This document shows, in pieces, positions 50,026 through 61,628 of a stretch of DNA of 64,000 nucleotides (position 1 is its first letter; every line of letters begins with the position of its first letter). Both the position numbers and the translations under genes were made by a program. A model generated the notes under the pieces. The model ran no database searches, had not been told where the DNA came from, and saw nothing but the letters and a program-made list of their open reading frames with translations. The DNA comes from Lutjanus erythropterus (lineage: Eukaryota; Chordata; Actinopteri; Lutjaniformes; Lutjanidae), in NCBI GenBank assembly GCA_020091685.1, contig CM034601.1:37160034-37224033 (forward strand), given 5' to 3'.

Positions 50026-50033
50026 CATGCACC

Positions 50034-50721
50034 TAGGCTTGGGCAGTAGTTGTTACTGCATACCTGGGTATAAAGAAATCTTGACAGTGTGATTTTTCAA
50101 TACCGTCATAAATACAGTCACTCCTCTTTCTATTAAACTGAATTGCAGTGTACAGCTTATGCCAGTAGGGGTCAGTCTCTACACTGCAGAGCGGCTGAGA
50201 AGACTAACATGGCGTCTTGGAGATAAAGTTACAGGACTAACTAGCAAAAAAGAGGAAAAATCCTCCTGGCCTGGGACTATTTTGAGTTTTGTTCCAATGA
50301 TAAACGTAAGCAAGCAAACGCTGCAAACTACCAACTGGTCAAAGCACAAAGGGTCTAGAGTAGCACAGTGATTGTGTACCAAGCACGAGAGAGGGCGACT
50401 AGTAGTCTGGCAGCATACATAGAACGACAGCACTGTAAATGTACAGTTTAGATTTGAGTTTGTCAGTGAATAAAAACAGCAGCGCCTCAAGCACAAAGCC
50501 GAGCTCCTGTGTGTGAGAGAGTGTTTGTTGTTTCCCAGCTGTGGAAACAGTGTTGCTATGATGATTAGCTCTACCTATGTTAAGACAGTACAGTACAGTG
50601 GAGTACAGTCAAGTTGAGCCATTTTAGTCAAGTTTTACACAAATACCACCTAATACCATATACCGTGAGAAAATGTCAGGAGGGTATGAAGGCACAAGAA
50701 AATAAATACCACCCAAACCTA
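50034..50721. mobile_element. hAT-type element (TAGGCTTGGGCAGTAGT), 688 bp
   Basis: It begins TAGGCTTGGGCAGTAG. The other end, read inward, is TAGGTTTGGGTGGTATTTA. The flanks CATGCACC (50026-50033) and CATGCTCC (50722-50729) match at 7 of 8. It contains GCCAGTAGGGGTCAGTC and an ATG at 50210 with a short frame, but no transposase domain. The 70- and 105-codon frames here are not genes. Confidence 0.8.
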
Positions 50722-50729
50722 CATGCTCC

Positions 50730-53700
50730 TGCCCCTTTCAGATCATGCAGTATGATTGCCTCATATCTCTTTTGCTGTGGCACCTTCAAGTCTCTCACAC
50801 AGTTTAAAAATCTCTGCTCTAGTTAGACCAGGTGTCAGAAATGCCCCATTACAGCTCCATATAAGTTCCTAGAACTCTTAGTACAGTAACTTTGATTCAG
50901 CATTTTGGAAACTGCAGTTTGGGTTTTGCAAATTTTATTACACCATAATCAAGTATGTTTGGTGATATACCCCTGAATAGCACTCCTTGACTGTAATAAA
51001 TGCAATTGTTCATGGAAGCTTGAAGATGGGGAAAGTTGCAGTCAATACTGTTGGAGTATCTTGATACAAGAATAATATTCCACCCCATTAAATGTGCCTG
51101 AAGCTAAAGTGAACAAAAAGCGCACAGTAATTTTCCTTGGCTGCTTGCAAAGCCATTTTGGTTTGATGAGTGAGCTTAGAAAACATACTGCCACCTTAAA
51201 TGAACCTGTGCTAACATACTGCTCAGTATTCTGTGAAAAGGGAAATATTCTAAACAACTATTTCACAGTGATATATTGAGCTGCTTTACATTTTTATATT
51301 ATCATCTACAATCTGATAAATTGTTCTTGTCCCTGAGGTGATAGCTGAGAACCTGAGACCCCCATCACAATAAAACACATATCTATTTAGGCTAACTGAA
51401 ATAACTTCAAATGAAAACAAAGCTTAGCCAGCCACCACCAGTGATTTACATTTATCACTAATGTACTCAACCACACAGATCAGCTGCCAACATTATGAAA
51501 GCAAGTCTCTGGGCAACAAGTGCCATGTCTGATGCATCACCAACTAAAACATATGTAAGAGTATCATAAATCCCACATGACAAATTTACTTCCTGCAAAG
51601 TGCTGCATTCAACTACAGTCAAACATGTTCAAGCGACATGCATCTTGCGCCAAGCTTGCAACCAGTTTTAGGAAACAGCCAGCAGCACTGGCACCCTCAT
51701 ATGCATGCCAAACACACGCAAACAGTGCTCATACTGCTGCTTGTTTTCAACTAACTACAAATTGACAAGCTTGCCACGTGGTGACAGAAAATCTGCTCAG
51801 TGTAAAAACAGAGCTTAGGAGAAGGGAAGCTGTGGAGACTGATTCACTTAAAAAAAAAAAAAAAAACTCCAGTAAAAGCTTTTGAAGGGGAAGCCAAGGG
51901 TATGAAGAGCTGGAAGGAAGATGACGAAGAGCTGCTAGCAGCGAAAGTGGCATTCATATAATGAAGGGCAGCATATAATGAAGGCTGTAGTGGTGGCATG
52001 CTAAGAGCAGTAGCAGAATGTGCACTATTATTTGAGTGTCAGAGGCAGTCATCATGCTTGCCACTAAATCTACAATTTATATTATGAGCTGTGCTTTAAA
52101 GAAATATGACGTAACACTGAAAAATACTGTATAACAAGGCAAGGGTATAATTTTCACTGGGATAGAGAACACATGTCACTCCAACTTTTCAAAACCATAT
52201 TTCTGTGCTCCTATTTTCTTTGGTTGGATTTTTATCCTAAAATTTATCAAAACATTGTCCTCTTGCTGTCCTAACCCAAAGAGGAGATGATAAAAATGTT
52301 AATACACTCATTTCAGTCACCTTCAATTATGACTGTGTGTTCACAAGAATAAGCAAGCAGCAGTGAGTGCTTTTTGCACTGTGTTTAGCCTCTCAAGCTA
52401 CATATAGTCAACTCTATCTTCTTGCTGGAGTGTCTTGAGTCCTTCTGCAGACCAACACTCAGGACCTCCACCATCTCTGCATTTTTTGGGGGGTAAAAAA
52501 ACAAAAAACCCTAAAAAATCATATTATATTTACCGGTATTATTGTCATAATACCAGATCAATACTAGTTTTTAAAAAAATGTATACTCAATAACTTATTC
52601 AAAACCATGGCAAAAATAATAAAATAAAATAAGTCCAAGCACACAAAAAAATAGGGTTTCCTTTTCTTTTTGTAACAACCTACACCAACACCAAGACAAA
52701 CACATCCTCCTACATTTACAAAAGAACAGATTGATTGTCAGTTACTACCAAAACATAATATATTACCACTGGAGAGTACTTGCAGCAACAGATTACTGGA
52801 GTCACACTGGAGCCAAGCCCCGTGACATAACCCATGTGATACATGTGGTTTACGTTGCACAATAGTCGTACTTTGGTTAGGTTTACCCGTAAAAACGACA
52901 TGGATAGGTTTACTAAAAGATTGTGATTGTGGTTAAAATAATGTCATGCATGTCGCGTGATGGAAGTGATGTACATAACAAAACTTAAGTAATTTGAAAC
53001 TTCAAATTACTCCATTCTTACTTTTTGTTTCACACAACAATCCAACCCCAGTCTCCTAAGTTAAAAGTCCTGTGTTTGTACCCTGCTGCCTCCATATGTG
53101 GATTTTTTTATATTTCATAATTTCATAATTTACCCACCGACACTGTCATCCTCTTCGGTCTGAAAAGGTGAAGAATTTAGTGAGTTGTTGTTATGTTTTG
53201 TACATTAATGTCTAAGGTTTATATTGCACAGCACAGTAGTGTGCATTTCAGTGGCATTTAAAGTACGATTTGGCGATTGTAGATTGTGATTAGTGGCTTC
53301 AATTGGCTCTTCATATACACAGAATTTTTTTGGACAATGTTTAACATTTAACATAATAATTAATAAATTCTGCTAAATTTTAACTGCTTTCTGAGTGTTT
53401 TCCTAGTGTTAGACTAGTCGAGTAGTCTAAATTAAACTTTGCGTTTAATTGACAGGGAAACTAGTCACCCTGATAAAATATGTGGCCTCTCAAGGAAATG
53501 TAAAAGTAGAGTTAAACATAGCATTTCTGTTTGTATTTGCATACTTACATTGTTATGAGAATAATCCTGAAAAAATAACAATGTGGGTTTTTTTTTCTTT
53601 TCTTTTTTACTTTTACTGACAAGACTAGAGGTGATCATCAGTGCCTCCAGATATTGCTGACTGGCTGAAAGGAAAAAAAAAAATCTAAACATGAGAAATC

Positions 53701-56700
53701 ACTACAACCAATAGACTACTTACTGCATCTGTTTAGGAGTATGACTGTAATATGAGCAAAGGATGTTGCACAAAAGCTTATTGCAGCACTTGAAATATGT
53801 GTAAAAAGTTGAATTATAGTGCCTGGTTAATTAAAAGGTGAAGTGCAATCATGAAAATAAAGCTTAACGATATTGAAAGTAACATAATAGAAAAACAAAA
53901 GAGGTCTCAGAAATGTTAACCCTTCAGGGATGTTTAACACTGACTTGGAATTCCTATAATCATATACAGACACCATCAATTGCCTTAGTGGGCAAAACGT
54001 GCAATTCTGACATCTGTCCTCTCAGAAGTTTACGAAGCCCATTTGTTGTCCACTGTTGTCTTAAAAAAAAGCTTTGTTTTCTGTGATTTCTGTGAGCGGT
54101 GGAGCCAGAACAACAACCACAGAAAGAAAAGCAGCCCTCTCCTGGGATTTGGAGAGAAGGGAAACAGAAATGCTTGATTTCGCTCAAGCTGTGGCTTTGT
54201 AGCAACAGCTCTCACTCCCTCTTATTTCTCTCTTTTCCCCTCCACCTCTATGATTCACAGCAGAAAATTGACTCAGGGAGGGAGTGAATAGTGGGTGATG
54301 CTGAAGCCTTCCTGTCCTGAATGTGCTTCTCTCCTGCTCGCTGCCAAAACCAGACTGCTGTCAGGCCCTGAAGCAGTGGTTTTCAGAGGGAGAAACTTAT
54401 AGCAGTTGGTTTAATTCACTCCTTTTTTTCTCCCCATACTACACTACAATGCCGTTAACCGGTGTTCGGTTAATGGCATTTGAACAAAAGAGGACCCTCC
54501 AAGGGCTCTCCAGAAAAGGAATGGTTGTTAGATTAGCCCAGCAGGCTATACACAACGGGCTCCAGTCTTGACTACTGTAACAGTCATGTCTTTATGCTGA
54601 GACCACCAAGCAGTAGGCCATTAAATCTCTTCATGTGATCACACCTTTGGTTACATTGAAATAGCTGCTTTAAATTTACAGAGGTGCTATTGAGAACATA
54701 GCATGTCATGCCTTGAGAGAGTCAACATGCAGAAAGAAGACTATGGTTAAACCTCGATGGCTTTGCATTCCCTGCTATCATTCCTCCGCTCCTCAGACCA
54801 ATGACGTGATGTTTCTTTTGGGACGCCGTGGCTTCAGACAGAATGGTGCAGGTTGCTTAGCAACTGGTTACAGAAAGAAGATCATTAAATTGCACTGATG
54901 CTCACTCAGTCCTTCGTTATGTATCTGAGAACTTGTTGCTCCAACCCGCAGTGAATAAGAATCTTCCCTCAGATGAAAGCGGATGTCTCAGAAGTTCAGC
55001 TCAGCATCAAGATGCAAGTGATGGCACCTAAGGTCATCCAAAGAATCATGCAGCTGCAGTAATTAATGAAAATACAAATAAATAAGTGACTGTGTGAATG
55101 ATGAGGCAATGGGGACAGCAAAATCCCACTTTGCTAACTCATTCCCAGCCAAATACAACACATATATTTAGGGTTATTAACCCTAACCATCATATAGTCA
55201 AACTGAAATGTTCAGTATTTCACATTACAGCAGTTCAGACATTTTCATTTGCTTGCTGTGGTTTTCTGTGGAGCATTTCACTTGCCTTTGTCTTTTTTCA
55301 AGGAGTACTCAAGCTATTTTCCTCGCTGAAATAATAATAATAATAGTTTCACACATTTGACTATAAAAGCACAGCATCTTGCTTAAAGCGAATATGAACA
55401 TTATTCATCAGCCAACCAAGCACCTCATATTAATATTTAGTAAATACCTTCAGTCAGTCAGTTTCCAACTGCAAATACTGCAGAGTACACATCAGGACAT
55501 ATTTGCTGTCTTGAGGTTATCTGAGGTGAAAATTTCCCCTCACTATGCTAGATCTCATTTCCTCCCAGGATGAAACTGGAGTTCTTTCCATCAGAAAACT
55601 ACATTGCACAAACACAGCTTACCTCATCTCAGTTAACATTAAGTTAAATCAATGGAGCATGCTGTGTTTGTGCATGCAGAGCTCTTTCCTTCTTCTGTAG
55701 ACTGTGAGCATAGGCTGCTGCTCACCAGAGAGCCGACACCTGCACTATTTATAGCCCACGGACATTAAAGCTAACAGTGTAACAAGAGACCGCAGACATG
55801 CCCCTCCACTGGTAATTAGAAACCCAGTGAAAGCTCACCATGTCCACAATGGAAGAGAAAGACAGTGCCAGAAAAGGCACACCGGGGATGTTCCAGAATA
55901 CACTTGCAGACCTCCTCAGCTAGTTTCACACTGCAGATCTCTTATACAGTCATTCCAGGATTAATGAAGTGAAATCCAGGCACTTTTTTGGATTTAGAGC
56001 TGTTGCTACGCTGTAGCTAAGCTTGTGTAACGATTACGGTTTCCACGCAACAATTCATTTAAGTTCTCAACTGTCTAATGCAGCCCATTGTTGCACTTAC
56101 TGTAAGCCATGTGTGAAGAGTACTTGCCATGGCATTTATAACAATGAGCTCTACTATTTGCTACAGCTTACTATGCAATAAAAAGAGAAACAAATTAAGA
56201 CCATGTAGATGGAGTGGACACAATACACTGCTGACTGCAGCTGTCTTATAAACAGTCTGTCTTAAAACAAGAGTCAAGTGCCCATATCCACAATGACACA
56301 GGTTTATCTTACTGGCCATTAAAAGATCTTTTCCTAATGTGTGTCTCTGATGTAAGAGGTGGGGAACACAATCGTTTAAGCTTGAACGTGGAAAAAAGAA
56401 AAAAGAAACAAAAAGAGTATCAGGGGAAAACAGCTTTTCTTTTGTTGCAGTTGTGTGTTATGACAGTGTCTACCTGTCTACCTATTTTTCAAATGTCTGT
56501 ACATCACACATAAAAATCTTCATACATACTGCACATGGTAAGACTTTAAATTAACATCATTAATAACTTGTAAATTGAAAGTTAATTAAACTTTAGGTTT
56601 TTTTTTCACTGTTAAATAATGAAATAAGATAATTGACTAATGTAATCAGAATACAATTATTATTAGTTATCATCTCCTATCAGCTAGGATATAAAATATA

Positions 56701-59448
56701 ATCTTTATTTAATTTTACACACATAATGGTAAAAATAATAAATAATAATTCAATTGCTAATTGTTTGTTAACAGTAAAATAAATATCAACTAAGTTTAAT
56801 CAATTTAGCATTTTTAAATGATCATTATTATAAAGCCTGAGTCATCAGCTGGGATCCTCAGAGTTACTGCAGGGGGTCCACCAAATAATTGTTTCAGAAT
56901 TTAAACTTTCTTTTTTGAAAAAATAAAATATGTCTAAAAAACCAACACATCCAAGAAATTATTAGCTGTATTATTATCCTAGGTGTACAGACACTCTTGT
57001 GAGTTAAAATGGACTGTTGTGTTACTTCAAATGACTCTGACATACCCTCCAACTGAGAAACCACTTCTGTGAAAGTGCAGAAGGTGAGGCTAACACAGCT
57101 AACATTAGCCATGTTACAACTACTGAATTGCAGCTACAGGTAAGCTCAAACAAGAGAAGACCCAAAAATATTTGATGCAATATATGTAGTGGGGTCCCTA
57201 CTTCTTCTCTCTATCAGCTAAGAGGTTGTAGAGGACTAATGTTACAAAGCATTACCCAGCACACCTTCAGTTTAAATAGTACAAAACTACACAGAGGTCT
57301 CTGGGGGAGGGGGAGGGATTGAGATGCATTAGATGAGTTGAATGTAGACAAGACTGACTTACAGGATTATAAGGTTTCGATACTGAATGAGGATGATGTG
57401 TAAAATGAGAAATGTCCTCTCTGGGTGAACGGGATAAGAGGCATGGTGCTGGCTCTTTGGGAAGTGTGTGCTGTGAGCAGGAGGTCATTTCATTACACAG
57501 AGCTCTCCAACCACAAGTATATTAGAGAGCTGAATAAGGCTCAGGAACAATGTCTATCACATAGAAGTCAATTCCTCTCAAAGCCTTCATTTGATAAAAA
57601 TGTTGTGCTTCAAGTGTGAGAATGCACCAGCATTGTGCATTCATTCACTGTTTATCTGGAGGTTTACTTTTTCACATCTTTCAAGTGCTGTTTGACTTGC
57701 ACGCACCTGTCACCAAAACTAGTGAAATCTCTTGAAATCAGTTTTTTTTGTTTATTTGTTTGTTTCCTTCCTTTTTTATGTCTGTTTATATGTGACTTGC
57801 ATGTCTGACTTCATATCTTAGACAAAAGTACACATCAAGTGCACATGAACATCTACACACAAAGAAGTTAGCCAGAAGTACCGTTTTTTTAATTGATTCC
57901 CTCAATTAACCTTACACAGTTACTTTAATTAAATTCTATTCTGGACTGGCTGTGTGCAGGTTTTTAAATTTCCATCCTGCTGCACTCATTATGCTACACT
58001 TCATCTTTCCTCCATCAGCTTTATTAAATGTAATCCTGAAACACATCACTATATACCACTACAGGAAAAATCCCACATGAAACACAGAACAACTATCTGT
58101 GTAAATCAGGACACAGTTAAGAAAAGATGACTTCAACAATCTACTTAGTATCAAACTGTGAAAAGATAATACTTTGAAATAGTCACTGATTTCTGGTTTC
58201 CTGTAATGAATAAATCTATTTTATAAGAGCTCTACAGGGTGGGATGCTTTTTTAAAAAAAGCACCTGTCTGACTGTGAGCCAGATGTAACAGGAGCAGCT
58301 GAGGCTATGAAGGTGCTGAGGGATACACAAACAGGCAATTAAAACATTTATTGCAAGCATCTGGTGATCCAAGACTGATAATAATATGCTTCATCTTTTG
58401 TGCTGAGAGCGTGCCAGAGTCATTAGGAGCATGCACAAGTCCGTTTGTACAGAGCTCAAATGAAGTGCCTTCATTTTCACTTTAAGTGACAAGCTCCTTG
58501 ATTTATCAACAAAAACAAGTGTTTGTCCAACAGTGTCACAGAAAAAGAGGGGTTTAACGGCTACTGATTGTATTTCCTACACGACCCACTCTTGGGAACA
58601 ACATAGACATCTGAGTTGTGAAATCCAGCAGACAAATACTCATGTAAGTGATCATTACTACCTCATCGCTGACAGCTCCAAACTGAGAGTTACACTACAA
58701 TGACATACTCAATATGAAACATCTGTGTTGTTTTACTTTAACTGAAGGGTTAGGAACATGTGTTTTGTATTTCAAAAGGAACATTTCAACTGGAAAAAGG
58801 ATTGCACAGTTGAATGCATCATCAATCATTACTCTGACCTTATTGATCTCCTTTCATTAACATCAAACTGTGGTTCTCCTAAGGACAACAAACACCTCTG
58901 TTTACCACGGGGCTCAAGACAATGATTAGCTGTTAAAGCAATAATCAACAATATTTTCATACATATATGAATATTTGTTTTGCTACTCCATTTCTTAAAG
59001 AGCAACTCCACTGATTTTGCAGAAATCCAGTGCATATGTGAACAAAGTTGTATAAAGGTTTTGTGGTTCCAGAAAGAGCTGTATGAATGTCTAAATGAAT
59101 AAATGTCAGCATCAGTTTGGTCTGAAGACCACAAGTTTTAAAATGAAACAAATATGGTGGAGTGAAGTTAGAAAGCAGCAAGCTTAGCAGACCTCTACAG
59201 CCCGCTCATCTCTGCTTGAAGCTAGCAGCTTCAAGCTACATTAACCACTACTACCATAACACACCCATATATCCAACTGAACTGTCAGCAGTCAAATGAA
59301 TTCTGGTCAATGTTGGCACCTGGTTTTGACAAAGAAGAGTAATGGGTGGAATAAGAAAGATGATATTCACTGATTCTGTTGCATGGATTTTGACACAGTC
59401 ACTGGGACAAAACATGTTATTTGGGGTGAAATGCTGTGGAGTACTAAT
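50730..59448. other. Intronic sequence, no gene seen
   Basis: An A17 run at 51850-51866, a small hairpin at 54448-54480 and a few AT-rich patches were noted. No repeat family or exon recognised in the remainder. Confidence 0.5.
54448..54480. repeat. 14-bp inverted repeat with 5-nt loop
   Basis: AATGCCGTTAACCG and CGGTTAATGGCATT pair at 13 of 14 positions around GTGTT. Confidence 0.8.
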
Positions 59449-59452
59449 TTAA

Positions 59453-59625
59453 AGATGCCATGTGATTTTCTCATAAACAAAAGTCATATTTACATTGAGC
59501 CTTTCTTACCAAAATGCATTGTGTGTATCTTTGAGGCCTAACAAATGAGCTGAATTTCTCCTTCCCATGGTCAGGTCCCACTCATAAAAATATCACTCCA
59601 CAGTTAAAAACTCTACAGGGTCCCT
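59453..59625. mobile_element. Possible TTAA-flanked MITE
   Basis: TTAA occurs at both edges (59449-59452, 59626-59629). The ends are AAGATGCCATGTGATTTTC and, read inward, AGGGACCCTGTAGAGTTTT, an imperfect inverted pair. About 173 bp, non-coding. I remember the second end from teleost repeats. Confidence 0.5.
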
Positions 59626-59629
59626 TTAA

Positions 59630-61036
59630 CAACCAGAGCTGGGTACATCTTTCCTGAGACAAGTCCTCAAATGAACCTAGATTTAAACATAGAGAAGAGC
59701 AACAATATAAAAGAGAATTCAAAGTAAAGTCAAACCATCAGCAAAAGATGTAGCAGTACAAAAAACAACTGACAGGAGATGAAGTTAAGTGCAGTTCGGA
59801 AAGCTTTGCACCAAAGACAGAGACAAAACAAAGTAAAACAAAGATTTTGAGAGTGAAGACTTAAATGGCCTAATTGGATTTTTATAGAATACTTAATGAT
59901 TCACAGCATAAATTACATTTAAAATTTGACATATGACAGTTATAATCAGCAAAGACAAGTTTTAAAAGGCAGTATCTCAACAGACACATTAATGCATGTA
60001 CAGTCATTACTAAATATAAACTTAACAAGGGAACTTGAATCAATTTGTCAATTTGTTGGTTGAGAAATGTATGAACCCCATACAGAGTACAGTTACAGTA
60101 CTTATATGTGATTATGATTATATTTCCACTATCTTTTTTAAATGAATGTTGAGAACTCCTGTCTCTTTTCTGTGTAAAAGTCTGGTTCTGGATTAGCTCA
60201 GTAACTTTAGCTGCTCCTGCTGCTCTTGGTCTGCTGTGACATAAAAGCCTGAGACCTGTTAAATCAAACTATGCTTCATACTTGTCAAGGATGTCCTTGG
60301 GGTGGAAGAGAAATGATTGCAACTGATATTGTTGGTCTGCAATTTAAACCCAAAAGAGTAGACAATTTATTGTACAGAGAAAAACTAGAGTGTAGTCTGG
60401 CATAGGCAGACCTTTTCTCTACTTCATTTCACTGGTTTAACTCTGTTACAGCAAAAGAAATGAGTAGCTGAAGTCATCAGTCACCTTGGATAAAGGCTGC
60501 TCCAGCAACTGAATTTCTCTGTAAAATCAAAGCTTCAATAAAAGGCAGACAGTACAAGTTGATGTTTTGTGTGTACTTTAGCTGGCGTTTTCCATCACAT
60601 CAAACAGGACTGAGGATGAAAATGATGTAATTTAGCTTTCTGCTGTGCCCACTTTCAGTTAGTGACTTCTCACAATGCCTTTGAGCAACCAGTAGGGAAC
60701 ATGTCTTAAAAATATCCAAGCATTTTAGCTGTAGGTGGAGAAAGCAACAACAGTAACACAGATATTCTACATCAATGGATCTTTCTCTGTATCACTGCTG
60801 AGTGTCACTATAAGACGAGAAGTCTGAAAAGCTCTTGCTCTGAAAAACTGCTCTCCACTGATGTACTAGAGATGTTTTTTCTCCTGTTAAAATTGCTAGA
60901 AATATGTCAGTGTGACGTCTGGTTATCCATCACAGGAGAAGAAAAATGAAACCCAAAAGAACAAAAAAGAATCCAAAATTTAATCAAGCTACCACTGGAT
61001 GTCTTGAACACATTCTTTGCTCCAGATCTTTTGATA
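59630..61036. other. Intronic sequence, nothing recognised
   Basis: No repeat family or coding signal seen. Confidence 0.5.
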
Positions 61037-61040
61037 TTAA

Positions 61041-61624
61041 AGAGAGCGTTCACCCACAACAGAATTATCTAGTCACCCTCATGCCAATTGAAGGTCAGGT
61101 TTAGTTTTTTAGTCCACAAAACACTGCTGGAGTTTCACAGGAAAACAGCATTGCAAAGTTTCCCTAATAATGGAATGGTGACCAATTTACAAACGTTTAA
61201 AAAAAAAAAAAAAAAAACATAAAATACCTAAAATAAAATACTGCTCTTCTGGTGTAATCTCTCCTAAAGCCCGTACATGCCGAGTTGGCTTGAAAGACAT
61301 AATTTACACCAGTTTTCACCCTGAATCTGCACTGTAGATCCTTAGCTTGAAGCTATGTTCACATGTGCATGCACACCATCTGAACTGGGTGTGTGTGGTG
61401 TGACGGTGTACATGCGTAAGTGAACAACATGTCAGGACTTTAGGAGATTTGGATTACACCAGATGAGCAGTATGAAGACATTTTATGTTTTTGGGGTTGT
61501 TTTGCTGTTGGAAAACTGGTCACAATTCACATCATTTTTTGTGAAATTCTGCAATGCTGTTTTTGGGTGAAATTCCAACAGTGTTTTGTTGACTTGAATT
61601 TTCAATTTTGGGTGAACTATCCCT
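61041..61624. mobile_element. TTAA-flanked non-autonomous DNA transposon with long inverted repeats
   Basis: TTAA flanks both ends (61037-61040, 61625-61628). The right end, read inward, is AGGGATAGTTCACCCAAAAT; the left end is AGAGAGCGTTCACCCACAAC. Homology between the arms continues inward, with CAAAACACTGCTGGAGTTTC on the left facing CAAAACACTGTTGGAATTTC on the right, so the arms extend more than 120 bp with gaps. A TTAA target suggests a Kolobok or piggyBac-type mobiliser. An A19 run sits inside at 61199-61217. Confidence 0.75.
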
Positions 61625-61628
61625 TTAA

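Noticed and set aside
53405-53430. hAT terminus suggested by GACTAGTCGAGTAGTC
   Set aside because: Short palindromic words without a second end or target duplication.
55165-55185. TTAGGGTTATTAACCCTAA as a telomere repeat
   Set aside because: One unit on each strand only; it is a short palindrome, not an array.
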